Part shown: piece after piece, positions 35,301 through 44,537 of the stretch
How the letters are laid out: every line of letters begins with the position of its first letter
How positions within the stretch are numbered: the first letter of the stretch is position 1
DNA from: Acidobacteriota bacterium
GTDB taxonomy: Bacteria; Acidobacteriota; Vicinamibacteria; Vicinamibacterales; CAVVIG01
DNA length: 60,541 bases
Assembly (NCBI GenBank): GCA_016195265.1
Contig: JACPZW010000001.1
Coordinates: 1 to 60,541, forward strand
Direction: 5' to 3'
Translations under genes and position numbers: made by a program
The notes under the pieces: model-generated
The model's input: the letters and a program-made list of their open reading frames with translations, nothing else
What the model was told of the DNA's origin: nothing
Database searches by the model: none

Positions 35301-36551
35301 TCAGTGCACGATCGGCGTGCCGGTCATCTCTTCGAGCCGGCTGACCGCGGTGTGGTACCCGGCCAACTCATCGAAGTAGGTCATTTCGTACTCGAGCACC
35401 GTTCCGAAGTTCGTCAGGACGGATAGGAAGTCAACGGCGCCGGTTTGATAGCTGGCCATGGACGATTCGAGCGCCAAACGGGCCTGTGGCAGCACGGTGT
35501 CGCGGTACAGCCGCGCCAGGCGCGCCGACGTCGATGCCATCTGATAGTCCGCCTGGAGGCGACCCTGGAGGCCAAGCCGCGTGCTGTCGTACGTGCTGCG
35601 CGCCTGCTCGACCGTGCTCAGTTGCTCGGCAACCGCGGCCGCGCGCCGCGCGCGCTGCAGCGGGACCTTCACGTCAAAACGGAACTCGTACATCGGCGGC
35701 ATGGCGCCCATGTAGTAATAGCCGCCCGCGACCGCGAAGTCGGGCTTGTAGTCCCGGCGAGCCGCATCGACGGACAGACGCGAGCGGTCGATCATGATCT
35801 GGTCGCGTCGCAACATCGGCGCGTGCTCGTTCGCGAGGGTCACGAGCGAGTCGAGCGACGTATCGAACGGTGTCAGATGGAGGTCCTCCGGTTGCCCAAC
35901 CGGTGTCGTCGTCGGGCGCGCGAGGAGCGCATTCAGATCGCCTTCGCGCGCCGCCCGTTCCTGGCGAACGCGTTCGAGCTGAAGTTCAAGAATGCTGAGC
36001 TGTGTTTGCGCCTTGATGACGTCCTGCTGCGCGGCCTGGCCCACCGCGTAGCGGTTCTCGCTGACTTTTAGAAGGGTGTCGAGCAGGTCACGATTGCGCG
36101 TCAGCACGTCGCCGACCGCGTAGGTGTAGGCGAGCCGGTAGTAGGCCTGCTTCACGCGGGCCGTGACGCTCAGCCGTGCCGCCTCGATCTGCTGAAACTC
36201 GGCGCCGGCCTCGCTGGTCGCGATCGACGCCCGGAGATCGCGCTTGCCGGGGAACGGCACTTCCTGGGTGACCATGAAGCCGATGTTCGACGTCGGCTCC
36301 GTGCCGAGGCCGGCCCCGGGCAGCGGGTTGCCGTTGGCGTTGTAGCCGGCCGACACCATGGGATCGGGCAGGCTTCGCTCCTGCACCGGCCGCTGGCGTG
36401 CCGCGTCGTAGCGCTTCTGCGCGGCCACAATCTCGGGGTTTCTGGCGAGCGCTTCGCCGACCACGTCGGCCAGCGCCAGCGGGGCCTGTGCCCGCGCCGT
36501 CTCCGGCGACGTGAACAACGCGACGATGACCAACAGATGAAAACAACGCAT
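35301..36551 (-). CDS. cusC: CusC-type outer-membrane factor
   Basis: 416 residues with signal peptide (to about ARA-QA). The outer-membrane efflux repeats LADVVGEALARNPEIVAAQKR and ESSMASYQTGAVDFLSVLTNF are family signatures, with long coiled-coil helices between. It forms the outer channel of the heavy-metal pump. The 7-bp gap to the adaptor gene shows operon organisation. The sequence VAGGYYYMGAMPPMYEFRFD is Met-rich on the strand region. The upstream cysteine-rich small gene lies 99 bp away. Confidence 0.87.
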   Translation of the reverse strand: MRCFHLLVIVALFTSPETARAQAPLALADVVGEALARNPEIVAAQKRYDAARQRPVQERSLPDPMVSAGYNANGNPLPGAGLGTEPTSNIGFMVTQEVPFPGKRDLRASIATSEAGAEFQQIEAARLSVTARVKQAYYRLAYTYAVGDVLTRNRDLLDTLLKVSENRYAVGQAAQQDVIKAQTQLSILELQLERVRQERAAREGDLNALLARPTTTPVGQPEDLHLTPFDTSLDSLVTLANEHAPMLRRDQIMIDRSRLSVDAARRDYKPDFAVAGGYYYMGAMPPMYEFRFDVKVPLQRARRAAAVAEQLSTVEQARSTYDSTRLGLQGRLQADYQMASTSARLARLYRDTVLPQARLALESSMASYQTGAVDFLSVLTNFGTVLEYEMTYFDELAGYHTAVSRLEEMTGTPIVH

Positions 36552-36650
36552 ATCGACCTCGACCGAAGCGAATCAAGGAGTCCGCGTCGCCGTCGCGACG
36601 GATCGGTCCTGGAGCCGCGGAAAAAAACCTGGTGCGGGCGGGGTCGTGCG

Positions 36651-37010
36651 CTAGATCAGCAGCCTGGCGAACAGCGTTGGCAGGTCAGGTGGTGCGGTCC
36701 GCGGCGGCGACGTGTGTGGGCGCGCGGTGTTATGCGCTGGTTCATGGAGCGCGACGGCCGTCACGACGACGGGAACGGCGGATGTGTCGGCGCCCACCTG
36801 GACCCGCGACTCGGTCGGCCCGTTGTGATGGGAGTCCTCGCCTTGCGGGTCACAGCAGCACGGCCGGATGCTCGGCGTCCTGTCGCACGCGTGCTGCATC
36901 GTCGCGCAGACCGCGTCGCGGTGTGCGAACGACAACAGCGCGGCGCTGTTCGCAGCGATAATAGCCGTGACAATCGCCACTGCCGACAGTTTGATGCGCC
37001 CTTGCGACAC
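36651..37010 (-). CDS. Small Cys-rich membrane-anchored protein of the metal operon
   Basis: 119 residues if started from the GTG at 37010; the frame stays open upstream to 37148 but that part has no protein character. An N-terminal hydrophobic segment (AVAIVTAIIAANSAALLSF) is followed by ACDRTPSIRPCCCDPQGEDSHH, with four cysteines and two His that could bind metal ions. The rest is Pro/Thr-rich. I do not recognise a named family. It heads the Cus-type operon, which supports a role as a periplasmic metal sensor or chaperone, although this is inferred. Confidence 0.55.
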   Translation of the reverse strand: MSQGRIKLSAVAIVTAIIAANSAALLSFAHRDAVCATMQHACDRTPSIRPCCCDPQGEDSHHNGPTESRVQVGADTSAVPVVVTAVALHEPAHNTARPHTSPPRTAPPDLPTLFARLLI

Positions 37011-37147
37011 GACATCATCAGTGTAGCACTGACCGTGCCAGCCGCCGCCGCGTCGTTTTTCTGAGGATTTCCCGCGCGTGCTCGACGGCGGGTGAGATAG
37101 GCGGGGATTCGTCAGCCGTCGCTGCCGGATTTCCCGCAGTGAGTGCA

Positions 37148-37182
37148 CCCAGAACCAAGAACCCGGTACCCTGAACCCGGCC
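37148..37182 (-). repeat. CCCNGAA heptamer array abutting a stop codon
   Basis: Five degenerate 7-mers in register: CCCAGAA, CCAAGAA, CCCGGTA, CCCTGAA and CCCGGCC. The array ends 2 nt before the TAA stop of the permease gene (37185-37187). Confidence 0.6.
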
Positions 37183-37184
37183 CT

Positions 37185-37877
37185 TTAGAACAGCTTCCCG
37201 ATCAACGGATATCCCCACCACAGTCCGAGTGTCGTCGACACGCAGCCGACGACGAGAGACACCGCCCGCGCGAGACCACGGTTCTGACCCAGCCGCGCAA
37301 TCGGCCAGCCGAGCAGGCCTGACAGCGCCGCCATCCCGAGCGTCGATCCCAATCCGAACAGCGCGATGTAGCTGAGCCGCGCCGCCGTCGACGGCAGCGT
37401 CGTCAGCACGAGCGCGGTCAGTGCGCCGCTGCCGGCGAGACCGTGGACCGCGCCGACCAGCAGCGGACGCCGCGCAAGCGTCCACGCGCCGATGTGGATG
37501 TGCGCGGGCGTGCCGTGATGCGCGTGGACGACACGGCCGTGATGATGGACGTGCACGGGACCGGCGGGTCCCTGCCGCGCCGCGAGGTAGATCGCGCGCA
37601 GGCCCAGTCCGATCAGCATGAGCGCGACGCAGAACTCGAAGCCGTCGGCCGCGCGCGCCGGCATTTCCGCGCGCAGGATGACGAGCGCGGCGCCGACGAT
37701 GACCAGCGTCAGCGTGTGGCCGAGTCCCCAGCAGACGCCGAGCAGCGCGGCCTTCGCGCTGCTGCGCTCGTCTGTCACCAGCGTCGAGACCGCGGCGAGA
37801 TGATCCGGTTCGAGCGCGTGGCGCATGCCGAGGAGCGATCCGAGACCGGAACTGGTGAGGAGTTCGAGAACGGGCAT
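37185..37877 (-). CDS. NiCoT/UreH-like metal permease
   Basis: 230 residues from ATG 37877 (MPVLELLTSSGLGSLLGMRH). The RHALEPDHLAAVSTL motif in the first transmembrane region is the HX4DH signature of nickel/cobalt transporters and related HupE/UreH proteins. A His-rich loop (VHVHHHGRVVHAHHG and PAHIHIG, about residues 108-130) is typical of Ni/Co binding. Six hydrophobic segments are visible. The likely function is transport of Ni or Co, direction unknown. The first 48 bp of the gene are duplicated as a remnant at 44097-44144. Confidence 0.82.
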   Translation of the reverse strand: MPVLELLTSSGLGSLLGMRHALEPDHLAAVSTLVTDERSSAKAALLGVCWGLGHTLTLVIVGAALVILRAEMPARAADGFEFCVALMLIGLGLRAIYLAARQGPAGPVHVHHHGRVVHAHHGTPAHIHIGAWTLARRPLLVGAVHGLAGSGALTALVLTTLPSTAARLSYIALFGLGSTLGMAALSGLLGWPIARLGQNRGLARAVSLVVGCVSTTLGLWWGYPLIGKLF

Positions 37878-37979
37878 GAAATGATTCTCACTATTGTATG
37901 CCAGCCTCCCTCGAGGTCTAGCGGTCGCGGCGCAGCTCGGCGCTTGCGCGGGACGCTGACGTCGAACTATCCTCTTCGC

Positions 37980-38381
37980 ATGGCGCGGCTCGGGACGGCA
38001 GTCGTGTTCCTCATTGTCTCCATCTTCGTCGTGCTGCCGCTCTACGAGGTGGCGGACGTCGGCGAACACTGGCCTCACGACGGCTTATACGTCTCGATGA
38101 TGTTGACCGTCCTCTTTTTCATCGGACTGACGCGGATCCTCCGCAAGTTGGCGTCGATCGCGTCACGGAATGTTGTCGCCTTTCAAGCACGCCAGTCCGG
38201 ACATCTCGTGGACGGTGCGCGAACTATTGCCACATCGACCCAGACTGTGAGAGATGCCCGTTCGGGGTCCGCTCGAATCTACGCACAGGCTCTCCGGCTG
38301 AAGTGTCCAAGCACATGGGCGTCAATCCTCGATGGCGCCGAGTGCTCCCGTCTCTTGATCCTCCGCGACTTCCGCATTTAG
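37980..38381 (+). CDS. Small two-helix membrane protein
   Basis: 133 residues from ATG 37980. Two hydrophobic segments (TAVVFLIVSIFVVLPLYEVA and YVSMMLTVLFFIGLTRIL) are separated by DVGEHWPHDGL, followed by a charged tail. Not recognised as a named family. The tail after about residue 75 looks less conserved-like and might be read-through. It starts the plus-strand metal-efflux run, divergent from the NiCoT-like gene. Moderate confidence that it is expressed. Confidence 0.5.
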   Translation: MARLGTAVVFLIVSIFVVLPLYEVADVGEHWPHDGLYVSMMLTVLFFIGLTRILRKLASIASRNVVAFQARQSGHLVDGARTIATSTQTVRDARSGSARIYAQALRLKCPSTWASILDGAECSRLLILRDFRI

Positions 38382-38479
38382 CCGCCCGCCTGCTCCCTTC
38401 ACACAGGTTTCCGACGACTCTGAGGGTCGTGCTCTCCGTCGGGATCGTCCGAGCGACTCGTCAAGGAATCGAGCAGTGT

Positions 38480-39685
38480 ATGAACCGTCGAGCGATCGTC
38501 GTCATCGTCGTGCTTGCGACGTTTGGGCCGGCGTGCGGCCGTGAGCGCGAGGCCGGCGCAACCCAGTCGGTCAGGCCTGCCGATGGCGCAATCCATTTGA
38601 GCCCGGATCAAGTGCGGGCGAGCGACATTCGCTCGGCCGACGTCGTCGAACGTACGGTCGCCCCGAGCATCGCGGTCATCGGCCGCGTCAAAGCGCGCGC
38701 CGGCGGTGAGGCGGACGTGTTGTCGCCCTTCCCTGGGAGCCTGGTCGGAGATGGCCTGCCCAAGATTGGCGACACCGTGACGAAAGGGCAGCGGATCGCC
38801 GAGGTGGAACAGCAGTTCACAGCCGCCGACATGCTGCAGGTGTCCACGACCGCGATCGGGCTGCGGACGAGCGTCGAGCAGGCGCAACAGGATCTGCAGC
38901 TGAAACACACCGAGCTCAATCGTGCGCAGCCGCTCTATGAGGGTGGCGCGATCCCTCAAAAGCAGCTGCAGACCGCGGAGTTCGATGTGAAACAAGCCGA
39001 AGCCAAGCTGGAAGGCGCGCGCCGCGCGAAAGAACAGTACGAAGCCGCGGTGTCGACGACGAATTCCGGACCACGACGGGCGCCGATTGTGGCGCCGATA
39101 TCGGGGACGGTCGTTGCGGCCGAAGCCACGGTGGGTCAGCAGGTCGATCCGTCAAAGAATCTCTTCACCATCGCCGACCTGCGCACCGTGTGGGTCGAGG
39201 CGGCCGTGCCCGAACAAGATCTGGCGCCGATACGTGCCGCCCGATCAGCAGAAATTGCCATTCCGGGATCGCCCGGCTCCTTGACCGGCGCGCTCGTCAC
39301 CATCGGCAATCTCGTCGATCCTCAAAATCGCACCGTCCCGGCCACCTTCAACGTCGACAACCGCGCCGGCGCGCTCAAGATCGAGATGCTCGTGGAAGTG
39401 CGCATTCCGACCGGGCCCCAGTCGACGGTCCTGATGATCCCTGCGTCCGCAGTGCTTGCCGAGGCCGGCGCCTCGTATGTCTACGTCGAGGCCCGACCCG
39501 GTGTCTATGCGCGGAAGGTCGTCGCGCTGGGAGATCGGAAGGACGACGCAATTGTCGTGACATCCGGCCTCACCAAGGGCGAAAGAGTTGTGACGGTCGG
39601 TGCGGGATCGCTGCGGGGCGAATCGCTGAAGACCGAGATTCCGGCCGACGCAGACGAGAAGGATAAGAAGAGCGAGAAGGACTGA
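38480..39685 (+). CDS. CzcB-type periplasmic adaptor lipoprotein
   Basis: 401 residues from ATG 38480 (AAGGA upstream); the frame is open further upstream but that part lacks a leader. The lipobox is TFGPACGRE. Conserved adaptor parts: VVERTVAPSIAVIGRVKARA (barrel-sandwich start), a coiled coil of about 60 residues (LRTSVEQAQQDLQLKHTELNR), then RAPIVAPISGTVVAAEATVG and FTIADLRTVWVEAAVPEQD. It couples the pump to the outer-membrane channel. The stop codon overlaps the pump start (TGATG). Charged Lys/Asp-rich C-terminus is typical of metal adaptors. Confidence 0.9.
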   Translation: MNRRAIVVIVVLATFGPACGREREAGATQSVRPADGAIHLSPDQVRASDIRSADVVERTVAPSIAVIGRVKARAGGEADVLSPFPGSLVGDGLPKIGDTVTKGQRIAEVEQQFTAADMLQVSTTAIGLRTSVEQAQQDLQLKHTELNRAQPLYEGGAIPQKQLQTAEFDVKQAEAKLEGARRAKEQYEAAVSTTNSGPRRAPIVAPISGTVVAAEATVGQQVDPSKNLFTIADLRTVWVEAAVPEQDLAPIRAARSAEIAIPGSPGSLTGALVTIGNLVDPQNRTVPATFNVDNRAGALKIEMLVEVRIPTGPQSTVLMIPASAVLAEAGASYVYVEARPGVYARKVVALGDRKDDAIVVTSGLTKGERVVTVGAGSLRGESLKTEIPADADEKDKKSEKD

Positions 39686-42600
39686 TGCTCAATCGAATCA
39701 TCCTGTGGTCGCTGAACAACCGCCTGGTCGTGCTGGTGGTCGCGATCCTGCTGCTGGTGTTCGGCATCCGTGCCGCCCGCGAAACGCCATTGGATGTGTT
39801 CCCGGACTTCGCGCCGCCTCAGGTCGTGATTCAAACCGAGGCGCGGGGCCTGTCGCCGGAAGAAGTCGAACAGCTCGTATCCCTCCCTCTTGAATACGCG
39901 CTCAACGGCACGCCGAATCTCGAAACGATTCGATCCTCTTCGATCGTCGGTCTCTCGGTGGTGACCTGTATTTTCGAAGGCGGCACCGACATCTTCCGCG
40001 CGCGGCAGCTCGTCGGCGAAAAGTTGCAGCTCGCCCTGGCCAGATTGCCCGCAGGCATCGGGCAGCCTCAGATGATGCCGATCAGCTCGCCGGTGGGCAT
40101 CCTGACGAAGATCAGCCTGACTGCCGGGAAGACGTCGTTGATGGATGTACGAACGCTGGCCGACTGGACCCTGCGACCGCGTCTGCTGGCCGTGCCAGGC
40201 GTGGCTCAGGTCACGATCTTCGGCGGCGAGGTCAAGCAGTACCAAGTCATTGCCGATCCCGCGAAACTCGCCGATTACCGCATCTCGCTGACCGATCTCA
40301 TGGAGGCGGCCCGGCGCGCCAACCAGAACGCGGGCGCCGGGTTCATGGATTCGCCCGCACAGAGCCTGGTCATTCAGGGATTGGGCCGCGTCACCTCGGT
40401 CGCAGACCTCGAGGCGTCGGTGATTGCGGTGAGGAACGGCCTGCCGATTCAGATTCGAAACGTGGCGTCGGTGCGGCTGGACGCCGAATACAAAGTGGGA
40501 GACGCGTCGACCTCCGGCACGCCGAGCGTCATCCTCATCGTCCTCAAGCAGCCCTCGGCAAACACGTTGACGACCACGCGGAGTGTCGACGCCGCCCTCG
40601 CGGAACTCCGCCGCGCCCTGCCGCCAGACGTGGTGATGGACGCCGAGCTCTTTCGACAAGCGGATTTCATCGAGCGCGCGATCTCGAACATCAACACCGC
40701 CATGATCGAGGGGGGCGTGCTCGTGGCGTTCGTCCTCCTGCTGTTCCTGGCGACCTGGCGCGCGGGCGTGATCAGCATGACGGCCATTCCGCTGTCGCTG
40801 CTCATCGCGATCGTCGTCCTGCAACGATTGGGAGGCACGATCAATTCCATGACCCTGGGTGGTCTCGCCATCGCGATCGGCGTGGTAGTGGATGACGCCA
40901 TCATCGATGTGGAGAACGTCTTTCGACGCTTGCGGGACAATCGCGGGCAACAGACGCCCAAACCGGTTCTCCAGGTGATCTACGAAGCCTCAACCGAAGT
41001 GCGTGGCTCGATCGTGTATGCGACCGTCATCGTGACCCTGGTGTTCCTGCCGATCTTTTCACTCTCGGGACTGGCAGGCCGAATCTTCGCGCCGCTGGGA
41101 TACGCCTACGTCATTTCGATTCTCGCGTCTCTGGCGGTCGCGCTCACGCTGACGCCGGCGCTCTGTTATTTTCTGCTGCCGAAGGTGGCCGGCCAGGCGG
41201 ACGAAAGCGTGGTCGTCGTGCGGTTGAAACGGGTCTACCGGCGGGTGCTCGATCCACTTCTGGATCACCCGAAGACCGTCATGGCCGGGTCGAGCGTGTT
41301 GCTGGTCGCGGCGATCGCCGTCGTCCCGTTTCTGGGTGGTGAGTTCCTCCCCGAGTTCAACGAAGGCAACTTGATCATCCACATGACCGGGCTGCCGGGC
41401 ACGTCGATGCAGGAATCGATGCGCGTCGGCGCCCTCGTGCAGTCCCGTCTGGCGCAGATTCAGGAAACGATCAAGACGGCGCAACAAACGGGCCGCACCG
41501 AGCTGGGAGAAGACACGCTCGGACCGTACTACACGGAACTCGTCGTCAAGCTGAAGGAGAGCCCCCGCCCGCGGGACATCGTCATGGCCGATGTACGAGA
41601 CAAGCTCGATGACATTGCCGGATTCTCGTTCGGGATCAAGCAGTTCATCTCGGAGCGCATCGAGGAGGTGCTCTCCGGGACGACGGCGACCATTGCGGTG
41701 AAGGTGTTCGGACCGGACCTGGACGTGCTGCGAGCGACAGCCGGGCAGATCCAGGCCGCGATGGCATTGGTGCCGGGGGTTGCCGATCTGTCGATGCAGC
41801 AGCAGACCGGTGTGCCGGAGGTCGCGATTCGGTTCGACCGCCAAGCGCTCGCGCGACACGGCCTGCGAAGCGCCGACCTCGCCGACACGGTGCAGGCCGC
41901 GTTCTACGGCACCACCGTGTCGGAGGTCCTGGAACAGCAGAAGACGTTCGGCATTCTCGTCCGGTACGCACCGACCGCAGCATCCGACGTCGACGCGATA
42001 CGCCGCACGCTGGTCGACACGTCAAACGGCGGAAAGGTGCCATTGAGCAGCCTGGCCGACGTGCACATCGTCAACGGGCCGAACACAATCGAACGTGAGA
42101 ACGCCCAGCGCCGGGTCGTTGTGTCCTGCAACGTCGCCTCCGGCAGCCTGACAGGAGTCGTCCAGCAGATTCGGCAGCAGGTCGATCAGCGTGTGCGCCT
42201 GCCTAGCGGGTACTACATCGTCTATGGCGGCCAGTATGAGGCGCAGACGCGGGCCGTGAACCAGATGGCGCTCCTCGGCGGCGCGGCGGTCGTTGGCATC
42301 TTCATGCTGCTCTTTCTCGCGTTCGGTTCGATCCGACACGCGCTTCTGGTCATGGCCAATCTGCCCCTCGCGTTGATTGGCGGCGTCCTGGCGGTGCTGA
42401 TCGCCAGCGAAGGGGAGATGTCAGTCGCGTCGCTCGTGGGTTTTGTCACGCTCTTCGGGATTGCGACGCGGAACGGCATCATGCTCGTGACTCACTACAA
42501 CCATTTGCTGTCGAAGGAAGGCGTGCCCTTCGGTCGTGAGCTTGTCGTGCGCGGCGCCATGGAGCGGCTCTCGCCCATTCTGATGACGGCGCTGACCGCA

Positions 42601-42774
42601 GGACTCGGGCTGCTGCCACTGGCCCTGAGTGTCGGGACGCCTGGACGGGAGCTGGAACAGCCGATGGCCGTGGTGATCCTGGGTGGCCTCGTCACGTCAA
42701 CACTGCTCAACATGGTCGTCTTACCGGTGCTGTACTTGAGATTTGGAGCGGCACGTCGCTCCATGAAGGACTGA
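39685..42774 (+). CDS. Heavy-metal RND pump, CzcA type
   Basis: 1029 residues. TM1 is VVLVVAILLLVFGIRAARET. PLDVFPDFAPPQVVIQTEAR is the HME-RND opening. TM4 carries GVVVDDAIIDVENVFRRL with the DD proton relay typical of divalent-cation pumps such as CzcA. The second half contains GFVTLFGIATRNGIMLVTHY and RELEQPMAVVILGGLVTSTL. It probably exports Zn, Co, Cd or Ni rather than Cu; that choice is based on the motif style and the neighbouring NiCoT-like permease. It is coupled to the adaptor and channel genes on both sides. Confidence 0.9.
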   Translation: MLNRIILWSLNNRLVVLVVAILLLVFGIRAARETPLDVFPDFAPPQVVIQTEARGLSPEEVEQLVSLPLEYALNGTPNLETIRSSSIVGLSVVTCIFEGGTDIFRARQLVGEKLQLALARLPAGIGQPQMMPISSPVGILTKISLTAGKTSLMDVRTLADWTLRPRLLAVPGVAQVTIFGGEVKQYQVIADPAKLADYRISLTDLMEAARRANQNAGAGFMDSPAQSLVIQGLGRVTSVADLEASVIAVRNGLPIQIRNVASVRLDAEYKVGDASTSGTPSVILIVLKQPSANTLTTTRSVDAALAELRRALPPDVVMDAELFRQADFIERAISNINTAMIEGGVLVAFVLLLFLATWRAGVISMTAIPLSLLIAIVVLQRLGGTINSMTLGGLAIAIGVVVDDAIIDVENVFRRLRDNRGQQTPKPVLQVIYEASTEVRGSIVYATVIVTLVFLPIFSLSGLAGRIFAPLGYAYVISILASLAVALTLTPALCYFLLPKVAGQADESVVVVRLKRVYRRVLDPLLDHPKTVMAGSSVLLVAAIAVVPFLGGEFLPEFNEGNLIIHMTGLPGTSMQESMRVGALVQSRLAQIQETIKTAQQTGRTELGEDTLGPYYTELVVKLKESPRPRDIVMADVRDKLDDIAGFSFGIKQFISERIEEVLSGTTATIAVKVFGPDLDVLRATAGQIQAAMALVPGVADLSMQQQTGVPEVAIRFDRQALARHGLRSADLADTVQAAFYGTTVSEVLEQQKTFGILVRYAPTAASDVDAIRRTLVDTSNGGKVPLSSLADVHIVNGPNTIERENAQRRVVVSCNVASGSLTGVVQQIRQQVDQRVRLPSGYYIVYGGQYEAQTRAVNQMALLGGAAVVGIFMLLFLAFGSIRHALLVMANLPLALIGGVLAVLIASEGEMSVASLVGFVTLFGIATRNGIMLVTHYNHLLSKEGVPFGRELVVRGAMERLSPILMTALTAGLGLLPLALSVGTPGRELEQPMAVVILGGLVTSTLLNMVVLPVLYLRFGAARRSMKD

Positions 42775-42777
42775 CAC

Positions 42778-44073
42778 ATGCACAAGAAGATCGCCGTTCT
42801 GCTCTGGCTGGGTTACTGCTCGTCCGTTGCCGCGCAGTCGCAGTACGTCAGCGCGACGCAGGGCGTGTCGTTCGAGCAGCTCGCACAGATGACGTTGAGC
42901 CGGAATGCTGCGTTGCAGGCGGCCCGCGAATCGGTGCGTCAGGCCGAAGCGCGCCTCACGCAGGCGCGCCTCTGGCCGAACCCGTCGATCGATGTTTCGA
43001 GGAAGACCGACGCGGTGTTTGCCAATGAGGGAGATCGCGGGTACTCGGTCGGTCTGTCCCAATCGGTGGAGCTCGGCGGGAAGCGCGCACACCGAACGAC
43101 AGTGGCGGAAACGTCCGTCGAGGTCGCCAAGGCCGATGTCGCCGATGCAGAGCGGCAACTGATCGGACGTCTTCGCGTGCTCGTCGCGGAGGCGCTCGGC
43201 GCGGCCGCCCACGCCGACCTCTTCGCACGGCTCGATCGCGCGAACGAGCAGACCGTGGCCGTGATGAACGTCCGCGTGCGGGCGGGCGATGCCTCGCGAC
43301 TCGACTCGCAATTGTTGCAGGCCCAGGTGAATCAGGTGCGGGCGCAGCGACTCCTTGCGGAAAACCAGCTCGTGGGCCTCGTGCTGCAGATTCGGACGGT
43401 CGCCGGTATACCGGCGGCCGAACCACTGCGGCTCCAACCGGGACGCCAGGCCGCCGAGGGTCCACTGACGGAAGAAGCCATGGTCGCGCGTGCGCTCGAG
43501 GCCCGGCCGGATTTGAAGGCCGCCCGTCTACGCGAGCGACTTACGGAGGCCGGGATTAACCTGGCACGGTCGCAAGCCGTGCCGGACGTCACCGCCTTTG
43601 CCCGGTACGGTCAAGAGAGTCTGCTCGGGCCGGTCGAGACGACTACGCAAGCGCGATCATTCGAACGTGAGAAGCTGCTCGAGTTCGGCGTGTCGATTCC
43701 GCTCCCGATTTTCAATCGTGAGCAAGGCCACATCGCCGAGGCGGCGTCGCGGCGCACCGAGGCGCGCGCCGAGCGTGAGCAACTGGAGGCGACGATTCGT
43801 CAGGAGACGGCGCTCGTCTTCCACCGATACGAGGCCACACGCGCGAGCCTCGACATCCTGCAATCCGGCGTGCTGGAAGAAAACCAGGCGAGCGTCCGCA
43901 TCGTCCAGCTCGCCTACGATCTCGGTGAGCTCCGGTTTCTCGACATCGTGAATCAGCAGCGTGTGCTCATTGAGGCGGAAACGGCGGTGGTCAATGCACA
44001 AACGGAGCTGAACGCCGCTCGGGCAGATCTCGAAAATGCGATCGGAGGTTCGATCCGACTGGCGCGACCCTAG
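42778..44073 (+). CDS. CzcC-type outer-membrane factor
   Basis: 431 residues with a signal peptide (to about VAAQS). Family signatures are GVSFEQLAQMTLSRNAALQAA and VRQAEARLTQARLWPNP. In the second half FGVSIPLPIFNREQGHIAEA and YDLGELRFLDIVNQQRVLI are diagnostic for the CzcC/CusC channel group. It is 3 bp behind the pump gene. This completes an adaptor-pump-channel operon with gene order B-A-C. Confidence 0.9.
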   Translation: MHKKIAVLLWLGYCSSVAAQSQYVSATQGVSFEQLAQMTLSRNAALQAARESVRQAEARLTQARLWPNPSIDVSRKTDAVFANEGDRGYSVGLSQSVELGGKRAHRTTVAETSVEVAKADVADAERQLIGRLRVLVAEALGAAAHADLFARLDRANEQTVAVMNVRVRAGDASRLDSQLLQAQVNQVRAQRLLAENQLVGLVLQIRTVAGIPAAEPLRLQPGRQAAEGPLTEEAMVARALEARPDLKAARLRERLTEAGINLARSQAVPDVTAFARYGQESLLGPVETTTQARSFEREKLLEFGVSIPLPIFNREQGHIAEAASRRTEARAEREQLEATIRQETALVFHRYEATRASLDILQSGVLEENQASVRIVQLAYDLGELRFLDIVNQQRVLIEAETAVVNAQTELNAARADLENAIGGSIRLARP

Positions 44074-44096
44074 CCGCGCCGCGAGAGAGATGGCGC

Positions 44097-44144
44097 GAGA
44101 AGCGAGCCGAGACCGGAGCTGGTGAGGAGTTCGAGAACTGGCAT
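44097..44144 (-). pseudogene. Remnant of NiCoT-like gene 5' end
   Basis: On the minus strand from ATG 44144 the reading is MPVLELLTSSGLGSLLA, then it diverges. It matches 37830-37877, the start of the NiCoT-like gene, at 44 of 48 positions. Only the first 16 codons remain. The two copies flank the entire plus-strand efflux operon in the same orientation. Confidence 0.75.
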
Positions 44145-44171
44145 AATGTCGGCTGTCGCTGGTCATTCTAC

Positions 44172-44537
44172 GTGAATCTTCTCGTCATTGCGATTGGCGG
44201 CGCGCTCGGATCAGTGGCGCGGTACCTGTTTTCGTTGTGGGTGCTTCGCGTGTCGGGCACGCTCTTTCCGATCGGCACGTTCGCCGTCAACGTCGTGGGC
44301 TGCGCTGTCTTCGGCGCAATCGCGGGCGCGGCCGAACAGCGCGTGCCGCTGTCGCCCGATCTGCGCGCGTTTCTGCTGATCGGCGTGCTCGGCGGCTTCA
44401 CGACGTTCTCGTCCTACGCGTTCGAGAGTTTCTCGCTGCTGCGTGACGGCCAGTTCCTGGGCGCCGCGTTCAACCTCGCCGGTCAGGTGGTGGCCGGTGT
44501 CGCTGGATTGTGGGCGGGCTATGTCATTACCAACTGA
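44172..44537 (+). CDS. crcB: Fluoride channel CrcB
   Basis: 121 residues, four membrane helices. The sequence GGALGSVARYLFSLWV, then IGTFAVNVVGCAVFGAI and LIGVLGGFTTFSSYAFESFS contain the conserved Asn and the GGFTTFSSYA stretch with the pore Phe residues of Fluc channels. It removes fluoride from the cytoplasm. The start is a GTG; a fluoride riboswitch could not be recognised upstream. It overlaps DUF190 by 17 bp. Confidence 0.92.
   Translation: MNLLVIAIGGALGSVARYLFSLWVLRVSGTLFPIGTFAVNVVGCAVFGAIAGAAEQRVPLSPDLRAFLLIGVLGGFTTFSSYAFESFSLLRDGQFLGAAFNLAGQVVAGVAGLWAGYVITN

Noticed and set aside
37830..44144. Transposon target-site duplication around the metal operon
   Set aside because: The 48-bp repeats differ at 4 positions and are the coding start of a gene. 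They are too long and too diverged for a fresh target duplication, and no transposase is present.
44073..44171. Fluoride riboswitch upstream of crcB
   Set aside because: I looked for the conserved fluoride-aptamer sequence and pseudoknot pattern and did not find it. Part of this region is a gene remnant. A covariance search would be decisive.
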